From Bradysia coprophila (lineage: Eukaryota > Arthropoda > Insecta > Diptera > Sciaridae), in the NCBI RefSeq assembly GCF_014529535.1, contig NW_023503307.1, positions 4,623,887 through 4,687,886 of the forward strand: DNA of 64,000 nt, read 5' to 3'. Positions 42,319 through 55,474 of this stretch are shown in pieces (within the stretch, counting starts at the first letter, position 1; each line of letters opens with the position of its first letter). The notes under the pieces were generated by a model. The model was not told the DNA's origin. It saw only the letters and a list, made by a program, of their open reading frames with translations, and ran no database searches. The position numbers and the translations under genes are program-made.

Positions 42319-45300
42319 TCATTTTTTCACTTTAATCAACTGAATTCCACTGCCATAAACCAGAATTCCGTTCCTTTGAAGAAGGTGAAGTCCTTTTGCG
42401 TCGGCTACAGTTGAGCCGGAAATTTTTCGAGACACGAATGTTTGCAGATCGACTTCGTATAATATTTGATCCACACTGATAGAATAGAGGCTGGATCCGT
42501 TGTTCGAGAACTTAACGCCATTCACCTGCGCTGTATGGTAATGTAAGTGTTTGGTTTCGATAGCCTCAACTGACTTCTTTCCTAAGGAAAATGAGGACAC
42601 AACGGTCGATTGATCATCACCTCCAGTTGCGATGATAAATCGATTCTCCACTGCCACGATGTCGAACGAATTGATTCCGCTGTTGTGATGTTTTAACTGG
42701 TAAAATGGCTGCGAATCAATCGAGTTGTTCTCTGTTAATTCCCAAAAAGACACGTTACCATCCGTCGCCATTGTCAGTAAATATTTGCTATTTTCGTGAC
42801 TGAGGTAGTGAGTGTGCAGTAAACATTTTCCGTAAAAGATCGAATCGATTGACATTATTTGTCTCTTCGTCAAATCGAAATTAAATTGTCGAATGTAGCC
42901 GTCCGAGCATCCAGTAAAAATTTGAAAATCTTCCGTACAGCTTACACTCATAAATCGAGTTTCCGGATCGAAGTCAATCATTTGCGATTTACCCAATCGT
43001 TTTCGCTGAATATCAGTAGAATTTAGCATAAAACTTGTGACCTCTTCTGTAGTAATTTCCCTGCCGTTCATTGCAATTTTACTGATACAAATTTGAGCAC
43101 GCCCGCCAGCAGAAACAACGAATCTTTCCATCGGACTTCGTTCAACAATCGTCAAGGTTTTAACGCAAGAAATGTGCTGCACCATGTCGACTAGGTGTTC
43201 CATAAATGAGTCGACCTTTTCACTAAATTTGCTAATTTTCAAAATGTTGTCATCTCCACCGGAAACCAAGATAACGTCTCCGTCACCCGTATCGATGCAT
43301 TGAATTAAATTACACGATTTCGTATGCCATTTCGTTACCGGAATCTGAAAGAACTTCTGCTGATCATCGGCATATCCAGAAAGAGTGACACTGTACAGCA
43401 TTTTGTTTCGAATGAAAATGAATTTTCCGTAATTTTCAGTCACTAATAGGTCCCAAAACCTATGTCCACCGCCACAATCGATCTCATCGACGATATCACA
43501 TTCGTCATTGGTAAGTACGAAATGTTTGTCGTTAAAACCCGCATACAATTTTCGATTACCGCGGCGAAAAACGACTCTTTCCATCCATGACACCGGTAAT
43601 TTCTGAGTCAAGAGAATGACCAGTTTCTTGCACGCCACATTCAAAGCAATTACTTTCGTAGTGCCATCATGACCCGATGTCAGAAATGTTCCGTTCTCCG
43701 AATGCAGCACCGTACATCCTAAATTGCCGTGTAAATGTTTCAGTCTATGTCGATGGTGCACCTCGTTCGATTCAATTTCATATAAATGTAAATCTCCTGT
43801 TCGATCGCCGACAATTAGGAAATCATTTTGCTTCAATGCAACCGTTATGTACGTGTCTTTAGATGTTGGAAGGGAAAAGGTGAGTTGTACGTTAGACGTT
43901 CGGTTGATAAATGCACAACTTCCGGTCTCGTCTGAGAGCAAGTATTCATTTTCGTTAAGAAATTTAAACGACCGTACCATGTTAGGAACATCGGGCACCT
44001 CGTATATCAGACGTAGAGAATCGAATGTGTCATATTCAAAAACCGATGCGCGTTGATAGCCAGCTATGGCAATGTATCGGCCGAATTTCTCTAAAACACA
44101 ACTTTTGTAGCTGCTGAACTCACAGACCGACCATTCGTTGCAATCATTTTGATAAATCAGTCGATTTTCGCTAGTCAATGCGATGATTTTCTTGTTGTCT
44201 GTTAACTTCACCTTAGCCAAATACTCATTTCCTTGTAGAATTTCGTTCGAAACAATTTCCTTTGTCCATCCTTGGCGTTGGAGAACATTTTCCAGTCCAA
44301 TCTCGCGAACATTGCCATCACTTCCACACACGAAAATCTTTTTTATCGTTGAATCATAGTCCAAATTCCATAACGTTGCACCACAATTAAAGCGTCGTCG
44401 ATTCAAAAGAGAACCACCATCTGACCATACACATATGTTTGAATCTTCCCCAATCGATACGATGTACGGAGCATTGTTTTCCTCGATTATTTTGCATCGA
44501 AACACTCTGGCCGTATGACCGTACAGAGATTTTACTTGCTTTATCGTGCAATCGGACCAATTTGAATCGTTGGCACAATTAATTTTCCAAATTTTTACCG
44601 ACCTATCATCGGATGTGGTTGTCATCAACCCAAGTTTGATGTTACAGTCGATGGAAAATATTACTCCCTGTAATGGTGGACTGTCGATAATTCTTGTTCA
44701 TTAGGATTCGAATATAAAATTTACATTGTGTCCGGCTAGCCGATGCAGCATTTCTATTATACCATCGATTCCACGCCAAATAAATACATATCCAAGTGCA
44801 GTACCACCGAATAAAACAGTTGAATGCCAGGTCGTACCCAATATAAGTGACGTGTATAACGTTGATTTGTCTGTACAGGATAGTTTCTCTGATACTTCAA
44901 TGGCAGCTCGTTCAGGATCTTCATCATGCCATACAATTGAGAAACGCAACGCCACACTGTGGAACGTTAGGCAACAGAAGGAGTTCGGTTCATCCTCGTA
45001 GAAGTTGACGCTGCTGATCCAATCGCTCAATCGGACAGAATTTACGTGTCGAAATTCGTGCTGAAAATTCAAATCGAGTTCGTAAGAAGCACGAACACGA
45101 AGCTCACAACAAAGTCGGGAGGTTCAGTTACTCACGTCTCTAATCCAAATCAACGCTATCTCCCTTCCACCATGAACCAGAACATGAAATTCTGTGGAAC
45201 TTTTCCGAAGGCTTTGTATGCCATGGATTTTATCATACAAATTGGTCGCAAAAAACTTGTGGACAGTGTGACCTTTACTTTGCTGATAGTAGTGAAGATC

Positions 45301-45442
45301 ATTCCCGATCGCTATATTGACAACAAGAAAATCTTTACCATCAATTTAGTGAATAAAACAAGAAATTTGAGGCTTACATACCGACTAGTAAACAGTCGGT
45401 TGAAAGAACTTTTAGACAAACTGAATCGGTGATTGTATACAT
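42319..45442 (-). CDS. Wdr6: WDR6, WD-repeat cofactor of tRNA 2'-O-methylation
   Basis: Four exons: 45442-45382, 45332-45136, 45060-44725 and 44667-42319, giving 980 residues (human 1121). WDR6 (yeast Trm734/Rtt10) partners with FTSJ1/Trm7 to 2'-O-methylate the wobble base of tRNAs. The protein is a chain of WD40 repeats: TTTSDDRSVKIWKI, YGHTARVFRC, SIGEDSNICVWSDGG, then the WDR6-specific DCGGGHRFWDL, FVVSAGGRAQICIS, DFDPETRFMSVSCTED, CSDGYIRQFN and KHHNSGINSFD. The very short first exon (MYTITDSVCLKVLSTDCL) aligns with the family N-terminus. The last 783 codons are one exon. It is convergent with Nup93 (about 250 bp apart) and divergent from Gmap (about 520 bp). Confidence 0.94.
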
Positions 45443-45959
45443 GCCAAGCGAGTTAGATGAAAAGGAGCAAATCAAAACAAATGTCCCAGTGCAATGAAAT
45501 GTGAAGTATTGTGTATCTGTGTGTTATAATCACGAGCCATACTGGTCATACTTCAAATATCTTAAGGGTCCTAAATATGTGTGAATGGACTCGGTGTAAT
45601 TGTGGTATTTTATCAATCAAAATTCGAGAGAGATTTCGTATTTCAATGATGGAAAGAAATGATTTCCTCAACTTGTTATTTGATATAATTTTGCCCGCCA
45701 TGCGGTACACAAGCCTGAAATACGGTTAAGTGAACGCTATCGCTCCAACATTTTTTTATCATCATCAGCTGATTTTTTGTGCCAACGAAACAACTGTCAA
45801 CAAAAGTTGTGTACGCAAAAAAAAAATATCAAAATAAATCAAAATAGTTTTTGTGAAAAAAGGAAAAATTTTGTCCGTAATAAATTGTCTAATTGTCCGT
45901 TCACGTCACAGGGAATAGTTGCTTACATTAATGCCATTCAGTCCATCAAACCGAAAACG
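45443..45959. promoter_or_regulatory. Divergent promoter region of WDR6 and Gmap
   Basis: About 517 bp between opposite start codons, holding both promoters. An AT-rich poly-A stretch lies at about 45817-45826. No TATA box stands out. Confidence 0.4.
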
Positions 45960-48900
45960 ATGGCATGGTTTAAATTAAACGACAGCTTAAATACGCTGAA
46001 AGGCCAAATATCAAATGTTTCGAATGTTGTGCAAGAAGTATTCTCCGAAGCAATCATTGATGAAAATTCGGCCGAACCCGTAGCTAAATTGGAGGATGCC
46101 GTCAAGGAAATCGACCATTTGACCAATTTGTGTAACACCAAGGACAATGAGGTAATGCCATTTTTAAATATGCACAGCCGGTGTGCACATCAATATTGCG
46201 TAGTTGGTTGAGTATGCCATTGGTAAACAAACCAGACTTTTACTTTTAGCAAAACGGTATGTTATGTTTGACTCCCGACCGATTTTAGTTTTGATATTGC
46301 TACGTCGTAGTGCTTACCTAACACAACCATTTCAACTTCATTACTGTCTCGCGTGCTCTGCTCCTAATGTTGATATTGTTATTGTCGATGTAGAGATGAG
46401 TGGGCCTCCCGTAAAAGTGGGCTTCCTGCAGTCCGTTTCCATGGAATAGACTTTATGACCAGAGTGAGAAGTACGAAGACCTTAGACTCGGAGTTGTAAT
46501 TACATTTTTGTTCTTCCTAATATTATTTCGATACATCTCACCCCGCAAGACAGTGGTCTGAATTATGTTTCCTTCTCCCTCATCATAACAGCCTGCAGCA
46601 TTAAGAGTTTCAAATTCGTAGGCAATGGGCATTATTGTCATGAAACGTTAGCGTCCTTTAAATTTATAATTTCTTGTAATGACATGTAGCGTGCTCGTGG
46701 ACATGTAATTCGGAATGAAACCGTCAGAACCTTGCAAAAGACTTCGTTTGAGTGGTGGTTGAACCAAGATTTTTTTTTTTATCTGAGCTGAGTGATGGTG
46801 AAATGAGTCAAGTTCGACAACTGCTACAAACAAAATTTTTATCTGAATTTCTAAACATAGACGTGACTGCGAAGCTGCCTATTTAGCTTCTGAATGGTGT
46901 CTCTAAGGGCACATTCGGCCAATGACGGTCTGTTGAGTTACAGTTTTTAAGACTCAAAACTCTACTTTCAAGAAAAAATCGTAGTTTCAGGCATTAGACT
47001 GATCCTTCCTCTATTGCCTCAAAGTGTTAAAAATTTGATCTGAGGTAACTGGTCAATGACCAGTGGTCATACAAAACTATTGCAATAGACGGAGGTCTGC
47101 ACTTTCAAAACCATATTCTACAGCGATCTCCGCTATCAAAAGCTTTTCTCCGCCAATAACGGTTATGTTCCATAGTTTTTCACGCTGTATCGTCTACAGC
47201 AAGTTTTATTCGCTCACCATAGAAACGTAGGCATCCGCTGATACGATTTTACATATTCTGACAATTTACCATCAGCGAACCGCCGAGTTATGTAAGAGGA
47301 CAACCAAAACTTTCGGGGATGGAAAGAGCCGCAAAAACTGTGGAACAAATCCGTTATTAGCGGAGAAAAAATTTTTATAGCGGAGACAGGACCGAGGCCG
47401 GGGTTTACTGTTGAAGTTACGAAATAAAAGTCGAACAATTAACCGTTTTTGAAAACAAAGTTTGTCGGGTGGGTAAAATTGAATCAGGCTCTGTTTTCTA
47501 TGGTGGGAAAGCTTTGGGTTTTAGGCGTCAAAACGTGGTATATCCTCTCATGATGTTGTCGATGTCGATGTTGTTGAGCATCTGCTTAAAATAATTTTTA
47601 AATTATGTTAATCGAAAGACAGAATTGGAGCTAAGTTCTGGGCCTATTTTTCGGATATTTTGAAAATTTTAGCAAATTTAGGAAATAATTTTTCCACAAA
47701 TTGACATTGGTTAAATTCTACCACCCCTCACTGTATGTGACGGCACAATAAAACACATCGACAAAACACAAAAATATTTTACTTCATTGTATTGAAGATC
47801 TACTTTGCAATTAAAGCCAGGAATCAATCAAAATTTTAAATATTAGTAGAAATATTTGTAGATCTCATTTACCATTTCATATACCAAATATTCATGGAAC
47901 ATCTGAGCAATTTTTGTTGGGACTATAAAGATGTAGGTACATGCGGTTCAAACTCTGAGTAGACATCAAGGGTATGATGTTCTTATGAGTCCAATGAGTT
48001 TTTCGGATAAATTGTCGTTGTTGTTGCAACCATCAACGAAAATGAAGCTTGTGAAAGATCTACTTAGGTCGTCAAGCTTTAGCCCTTAAAAAGCTCCAAA
48101 CTTGTTGAATTTTATCCAGTTGAAACTAAATTTAACCGCTTCAAAGTATCTGCGACGAATTGTGAGTCTAGTCATTGATGACTAAAGTTCTGGCCTAACG
48201 ATTTCTGTTATCTTTTTTGTAATTTTTTAAGTGTCAGAACTTAATGGACACTAATCTACTTTCCCTTCACATAAATGACCTAGATGTTTATGGGGGCATA
48301 AAAAGATTCTGAATGTAAAATATCTGTGAAACATTATAATATGTGAAAAATGTGATATATATCATGCAACACATTCTTTGAAAAGCTATTATTTGAAAAA
48401 TCATGGAGGTACAAGCAGAGCAGAATACAAATATAAATGTTTTCATTTCATTGTCATTCATGGTCGAGGGTCCCATGTTGATTAAAAAAACCTTGTCCAT
48501 CATTAAATGAAAAAAATAATTAAAAAATTACGAGTTGAGGGTAGAGATGCTGAAAGGTGTATACTAGGTGAAAATTTGCAAGTTCATGTTAATTTTAAGA
48601 CTATTGTAGCAACATAAGAATTTGAACTTGGGTTTCTGAAGAGGTTGTGGATGACGAAAAATTCGCTGCGTCTGCACTCCTGAACTCGTTCTATCAGAAA
48701 TGTAGCGACTTCCATTGATTTGGTGTTGATTTATTCGGTGCTGTACATATTTCTGAAAATTTTATAAAAATACTTTTCCAAAAAAGATACTTCTTTACCT
48801 CTACAACAGATAAAAGAGCTCTAACCACTAAGCTCAACGATTATTATTGTCATTCATTGTCAATCATTCATTTCTGCGGCAGATGTGCTCTAAATCGGTT

Positions 48901-50935
48901 AAAAATGATTTTTTTACAAACCATTTTTAGAAGCACCCACATTATTCCGAAAAATTATCACTAAATTTGTTTTGATTGATTATAACATAATATTATCAAT
49001 CTTTCTTGCATCTGCTCTGTTGTTGACTAAAACAACCCCTAAAACCAGCTTTGACAAATTGTCTCTAAATTGAAAAGTAAATTACATTGGAAGTTTACAA
49101 AAAAAAAATCGATACTCACGATCTGCAGTCTCTCCAGAGGCGTGAGTTTCAATGTTTTCATTAACTTAAACGTTGTTCTTTCGCGTGTGAAATGAAAAGC
49201 ACAACTGTTGGCCCAAAAGCAGTTCCTCCAGCCGCCACTTCTGATGTTTAGATAGTATTTTTTCTACAAAACTCCGTTGTAGTACAAAAATGTATAAATT
49301 TCCAAATCAATTAAAGCATCAGAAATAAAATTTCAATCGGCTAAAGCTCGGAACAGATTAGATCGACCGGGATCCTGAAGTTCAGAATTCGTAACTTGAG
49401 CGTTCTTATGGGATTTTATACCTGGAACTGTCAACTTACGAATATAATCAGTTACGAAAATACGAGAATCGTCGCCCAGATAAATAAAAACCTAACTTAA
49501 CTGAATTTCTTTTGAGTTCAGATTTCAGGTAAATTACGGTCAGTTCAGTTCAGATTCACATATTTTCAGGTTGACTTGAATTTCGGTTTCAGATCAAGGT
49601 TAAAAAATCGAAATAAATGTTGATATAAAATAGGATCTCTTCCTCCTGCAGGATGAAAGAAAGATGTATTTAAATTACTGTCAAATTCTTCCGCGTCTCA
49701 ACTCGCAGCAGCTAATTTTTTCACAATCTGAGGGACTCAGGTACTAATTTTGGATAATTTATATGGGAATTTAAATTACCTCCCAAAATCGGGCCTGTAC
49801 AAATGTTTCCTTCCCAAATGGCCGTATTTCGTCGCACTATTTTCCATTCGCACAATCAAAGTTTTTTATTGTTTCAACAACAAAAAATAAATTGCAACGA
49901 TTCAATTATAATTCCGGCTGCCTTATGTCGTTGAACCCGTATTATTCTACAATCGAATACAGAATAATGGGACTTTCAATTAGAACCATTTTTTCTTTAA
50001 TTTTACCCGCCATTTTTAAGGTATACCCTATGCATTTTAATGTCGTGTGAACGACTGTAAATTTGAACCAAATTATCTACATTACGGTTACAATTAAAAT
50101 AATTCTTATAGTGGTTCGGCAAATCAAAAACCTTCGACATGCCTGTATGACTGTACGTAGCGTATGTGTACGAACGTCAATACATGTATTTCATACACAT
50201 GGGTGTTAAAATTAGTTTTTATCTATAAAAATGGTTCTGCGCTGACAACCGTTGCTTGAATTTTATATCAAAGCCGTGGGAACCACCCAAACGATAACAC
50301 ATTTAAATTATATTTAACTTTTATAGACAAATCGTGGAATTTTCTATCCAATTTTTCAGGTACACATTATTTTTCAAAACGTTTGCGTTCGAAATATATA
50401 TGCTAAGGCCTAATAACATTTCGAATACATTACGAAAAAAACGCATGTTATCAAAATGTAATTTTTATATGGACGGTTAAGGAAAGGTATTGTTTGCTTA
50501 GCACTCAACCATGATACATATAAATATAAATGTTTTTTAAATAAAACTTTTTTTTCTTATCTTTTTCCTAACACAACGTTTGCATAACATCTACAAATTC
50601 GATGTTTATGTGTTTGTATTTATGATTCCTGAAAAAAAACGTTATTTACATTAATATTGTTATCGTTAGATAAACGCTTTTACTTTATGTTACATTATCA
50701 AACGTTTATTACAAAACATAATATAAAATACGAGGGAACTCAAAACTAGCCGACAAAAATTGACTTAAATGCAGAAAAAACGGCTTCAAACGAAAAAAAA
50801 AATGGCTTTGTTCTCGTAACATGTATTTTTAGATAAATCTCTTTCTTCCAGCTCACCGCTCTGCGCCGCCAAATATTAGAATTGCAACAGCAGAAAAATG
50901 CTGAAAACACCACCGGTTCAGCGCTGGTAAAATCG
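45960..50935 (+). CDS. Gmap: Golgi microtubule-associated protein GMAP-210, first two exons (3' part outside window)
   Basis: Exon 1 is 45960-46151 (64 codons) and exon 2 is 50852-50935 (28 codons), both phase 0 with donors GTAATG and GTGAGT. GMAP-210/TRIP11 is a long coiled-coil golgin that tethers vesicles at the cis-Golgi. The N-terminus [20 protein letters not shown] followed by VQEVFSEA corresponds to the ALPS amphipathic helix of the family (human SWLNSSLNSLKGQLTNLAQEV), which senses curved membranes. Residues near 45-92 ([29 protein letters not shown]) begin the coiled coil. The rest of this normally 1,300-2,000 residue protein must lie beyond 64 kb; a possible small exon is near 57884. 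Intron 1 is 4.7 kb. Confidence 0.8.
46152..50851. other. Gmap intron 1
   Basis: 4.7 kb, non-coding. Contains the inverted-repeat element at 47126-47386 and, near 49340-49600, a decayed stretch of CAGATT/GTTCAG words with a CGGAACAGATTAGATC start, resembling the array at 5657-6038. No other gene supported. Confidence 0.6.
47126..47386. repeat. Inverted-repeat element, ~46-bp arms
   Basis: The left arm (ATCTCCGCTATCAAAAGC ... CCAATAACGGTTATGTTCCA) and right arm (TGGAACAAATCCGTTATTAG ... ATAGCGGAGA) are inverted copies with about 80-85% match. About 260 bp in total. Confidence 0.6.
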
Positions 50936-51758
50936 GTGAGTAACATTTTTTTATCGTTTACCTAAAAGTCAATATTACAGTTGATGATATCGATCGACTG
51001 ATTATGTCGAAATTCGGGGAAAAGAGCATAATGATTTATTGAATGGAACTGTACAGTTGCCGGTTGGTTTTCTAAGTATTGGGCTTTTTTTGCGGACCGC
51101 TCTACCCAAAATGCATCTTTTTTTCGTCTGAATTTTAACACTCGACTATAGTCTAGAACGAACTTTAACGAAAATAAGTTTTCAATAAACGAGTCATTGT
51201 AATATTTCGTACTTAACAGTTTGTTGGTGGGACAGCTTTTGATACAATTGAGGGATAATCAGCGTGTTTTGCACCTGTCAAAGCTTGAGTTCATTGTATG
51301 ATATCGTATCGCGTAATATCCATGCTTGTAAATATTAGGGGCCTTACTTACAACTAACGAGATATGTTAAACTAGCACGGTAACAGCGATTGTTAAGAAA
51401 TCGTTAAGTAGCGAGTATTTTAAGGAAAACTTATTCCTAACATTTTCTCATTTAAAAAAAAATTAAATCTGGGAAAATAAAGGAAAAATCGGAATGTTTA
51501 GGATTGACACTGAAGCTACTCTTTCGAAATTTCTCTAAAAATTTTTAGGGCCCGTTGTAAAAGAGTTGAATTTAAATAAATTCTGGAATAATAAAATTGG
51601 CAGACAAAGTGGAAAACAACCTAATACTAAGCCCAACAACGATTTATGCAACGGCATCTAAAGTTTGCAAATTTTTCACATTATGATGCTGAGTGTTTCT
51701 AAATTTAATTCTTCATTTGGCATCACTATCTTCATTTTGACATCAACTTGGATTTTTA

Positions 51759-52527
51759 TTAGCGACGCTAACGCTAACTCTAATTTCGAAAAATGTTAGC
51801 GTCGCTAAACTTATTTGCTAACAGAAAAAAAGTTAGCGCGCTAGTAGCGGCCGCTAATAGCGATCGCTAATGTTTCGCTAAAAAATCTCATGAATAAGAC
51901 GATTTCTTAATTTAAATTTTTTTTAACATTTTTGATCATGATGAACATGATGAAATCTCAATAATTTTTTAAATATTGTTTTTGATGAACTTTGATTGCA
52001 TTTTGTTCAATCGTTTTTTGAGGAAAATTTATTAGAATTTATGATTATGTTGAAGATTTATGTTGAAGTTTACCCTTTTACGGGAGTTGCAAAAGATTGA
52101 GTATAGTAGCAAGTAGCTATTGCATACTAGTGATGAACAATTAGAAAGTCAAGATTTCATGTGAATTTTGTTAATCCAAAGCATGAAAAGTATTTTACAC
52201 GATTGCGAGTTGGAGTTGGTCTAATACATGAAATTTCATAAACTTTCAACGGACTTTGAATGTGAAGTACATTTCATAACTCGATTTTTCAACGCTTCAC
52301 TTCTAGTTAGGCAAATAACAATTCTAATAATTCAATATTAAATTGTTCAATACCTAGAATGTTCTATTTTTCATTAGCGAAGTGATTAGCGGTCAGCGAA
52401 AAAAATTTCGCTAATGATATTCTAGCGAGCGCTAACGCTATTAACGACATTTTTTGAAAATAAGCGTCGCTATTAGCGGCGCTAGTAGCGACGCTAGTAG
52501 CGTCGCTAATGACTAGCGACGCTAGTG
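51759..52527. repeat. Element bounded by self-complementary TTAGCGNCGCTAA clusters
   Basis: Two clusters of palindromic words (AGCGACGCTAACGCTAAC, AGCGGCCGCTAATAGCGATCG; CTAGTAGCGACGCTAGTAGC) lie at 51759-51880 and 52370-52527, around about 490 bp of plain AT-rich DNA. The clusters can pair within themselves and with each other. They are far richer in CG dinucleotides than the surroundings. No coding. Confidence 0.6.
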
Positions 52528-53400
52528 CAACCTTGCAAATAGCTATGGGCTAGAATTGTCCCCCAGACACGTTACTAATAAAAAAATTTTGGACATAAGT
52601 TTGGTTCAAATTTACTCTTTTATTCCAGCCGTAAAGGTCAATTTTTTTTTAAATGGTCCGCAAATCCTGCAACACAAAACTTCTGTGGTAGATTTTCGAT
52701 ATGTTATAGAGGCTGAAGCCAGCTACCATAATATGTAGTTCACCCATCAGAACAATGATGTTGCAGAGGTACAGTACTATTTGAAAGTTGACCATACTTT
52801 GTTTGATGGCTGGCCATGGGTGGTGCGTGCGGAAGTCAGAGTGGGCTCAAACGGTCGGCCGTGGATAGGCCAGCAATCCTACAAAGGTTCAACTTTTTGT
52901 GTTACTCCTTCCTCAAGTAAATGCTAAAAAAGTGTTCTGACCACCCTCTGACATCACATCACATGTAGAGACATTACACCCAAACTGGATTTGTTTGAGA
53001 AAAAATGGCAGACACCCCCTCGTTAGAATTGAACGACAAATCGAATGAGCTATAACTCAATAATATCGGCGATAGCATGTTTCAGAAATTGAAAATTTGG
53101 CTGACGAATTGGCGAATTGACTCTTAAGTAGCGTCATACTTTGCAAACTTTAGCATTAGATGCATAAATGTTGCATAAATCGTTGAATGAAACTCGTTAG
53201 ATTCCTCTGTTGCACAAATCTTTGTATGAATCTCTGTCATAAATAACCATTTAGGCAGTAGATTGTCACAGTCGCATGCCATTGATTAAGATAAATTCCA
53301 ACGATACAGAAAATGGGCGCAGTTTCCGTGTCCGGTTAGTCGAAAAAAAGCTTTTCACAACGCAGCTGAGGTTCCACTGGTTGTGAAAAACGTTGTGTTT

Positions 53401-53479
53401 AACTAGGGAAAAAAAGTTGGGAATTGCTTTTTCTCTGCAACACCCGAGAAATGCACTTTCCAACTTTTCTTCCCTAGTT
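53401..53479. repeat. 79-bp hairpin
   Basis: AACTAGGGAAAAAAAGTTGG at the left and CCAACTTTTCTTCCCTAGTT at the right are inverted copies with one mismatch, a minimal MITE-like hairpin. Confidence 0.7.
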
Positions 53480-55117
53480 GAAGTAATGTAATAATATGGC
53501 AAAGTTGCGTGGAGCACTGGTATAACATAAAAGCACTTTGGTTTGATTTTTGTTTACAAAAATGTATCGAAAACGAGACAAACAGTGAAGAAAAATCAAA
53601 TGAAACCCCATACGATTCAAATGAAATCAAATTTTCAGAATCCGATCCAAAAAAAAAGAAAGGATTAATGGGAATTATAACATAAAGGTTCATGCGTGTG
53701 ACACTTAAATCGTTAGAGGTATGGTGGTGCTAGTCTAAACTCAAGCTTTCATGGCCCTGTCATGCCATCTCTATAGTGTAACTATTACAATAATTAAATC
53801 AATTTAGTTCTGGAAAATGTTATTTATTTCGCGAATGAAAAATGCAACTCTTCTGAATAATGGCCCTCGCTCCATTTAGGACGCAATCACGCTCGCGCAA
53901 GTTTCTTAGTTATTTGACTTTTTCAGAAATATAACTCTTAAACATTTAGTCATCTAGTCACGATATTATCAATTAATTCCTTGTTGAACTGAAATTTTCT
54001 TTTTGAAATCTGTTAAGAACTCTGGTGTTGTGTTGTACCCATTGAGTTAAACTCTACTTATGGTTCAGTCAAAATGTAATTTTAAGACAGAATTCGACTT
54101 CTTGAAAAATTTCGGAAATTTTTAAGGATTTCATGACTTTCTGGAACATTTCACAGGGGTTCTTCAAGGAATTTCTAAGAAATGGTCCCTCTTAGTATTC
54201 CAGTGTGGTTGAGTCATGATAGATCTAGCCTGGGGCCTAAAACTAAATTTTTTGATAATTTCGATACGTAAGATACGCAAGGTTATCCTGTCGGGTTCAT
54301 TCAGTTGCCCAAAAAAATGATTTGAAATGAAAATTTAGTTCTTTGTGTTCAGATATAATGGCTGAAATGATAGTTGGTTCATAATATCGATATTATCAGT
54401 TTTATCAATTTTTTTTGTTCTGTTTAATAAAGGGACATATGCATGCGTACATATTATGTACTTTATTTAAGTATTTTTATCAGAAAAATACAACATTTTA
54501 TCATAATCGCTATCAAACGTTACTATAGCATTTTATTGTCGAAATAGATAGGGGTAAAATTAGCATAATAGGGGTATAAAAGACAAGCACCTGATGAAAA
54601 TACTTATTGTTTTGTTGCATTTACGCGCTGAAACGTTATAACACCTCAAAACATATCGAGTTATTGTTAGTCTGTTGAATTAAATTAAAATTTTGTGCAT
54701 TTCATATTGTTTGAGTGTAAACGCTGGAAATTAACATAATATTCAAGTTTGTCAATGATATGGTGGTAAATAAATTTCTGATGCGTAAGTATTGTGTGGA
54801 ATCATTTTTTTTTCAATTTCAATTTATACTCCACATTTCGTCATTATGAATTTTATATTCGTTTTAAAAAGCCTGCATTATTTGGTTGTATTATATTTTA
54901 GACGTTTTGCATTATTATTGTTAGACTCGCACAATACGGTGTAACTGTAAGAGTCTCTCAGGTTTGTGGTTTTGTCACCTGCAATGAAAACGGAATTTTT
55001 TTGGGACAAGCCATAAGCTCGGCTTCGCCTCGACTAGTACTGAACAATTCCACTTTTCATCACAGTAACAAAATATATTATTATACTATTAGTGGCCACC
55101 CAAGTTTTTATCATGGC

Positions 55118-55474
55118 TCCGACCAAGCTGATTTCCAATTGAGTTACAAACAATTTTTTTTTTATCGATGGAGAACCTAATTATAAGACACTTTGTCTCG
55201 TATCATATGCCAAAAAAAGTTAAAACTTTTTTTATAAATCATTTTGAAAGTCACTAAAAACACGAAAATTCGAATAGAAATACAGTATGTCATCAAAAAA
55301 TTTTTGTATTTCGATTCGAATTTTCGTGTTTTCAGTGACTTTCAAAATGATTTATAAAAAAAGTTGTAACTTTTTTTGGCATATGATACGAGACAAAGTG
55401 TCTTATAATTAGGTTCTCCATCGATAAAAAATTTAAAAAAAATTTGTTTGTAACTCAATTACCGCTTGGTTCGG
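55118..55474. repeat. Near-perfect palindromic foldback element, ~170-bp arms
   Basis: From the centre near 55295 the sequence mirrors outward through TCGAATTTTCGTGTTTT, GTGACTTTCAAAATGATTTA, GGCATATGATACGAGACAAA and AGGTTCTCCATCGAT. It ends at CCGACCAAGC on the left and GCTTGGTTCGG on the right. Few mismatches, so it is young. No coding. Confidence 0.8.
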
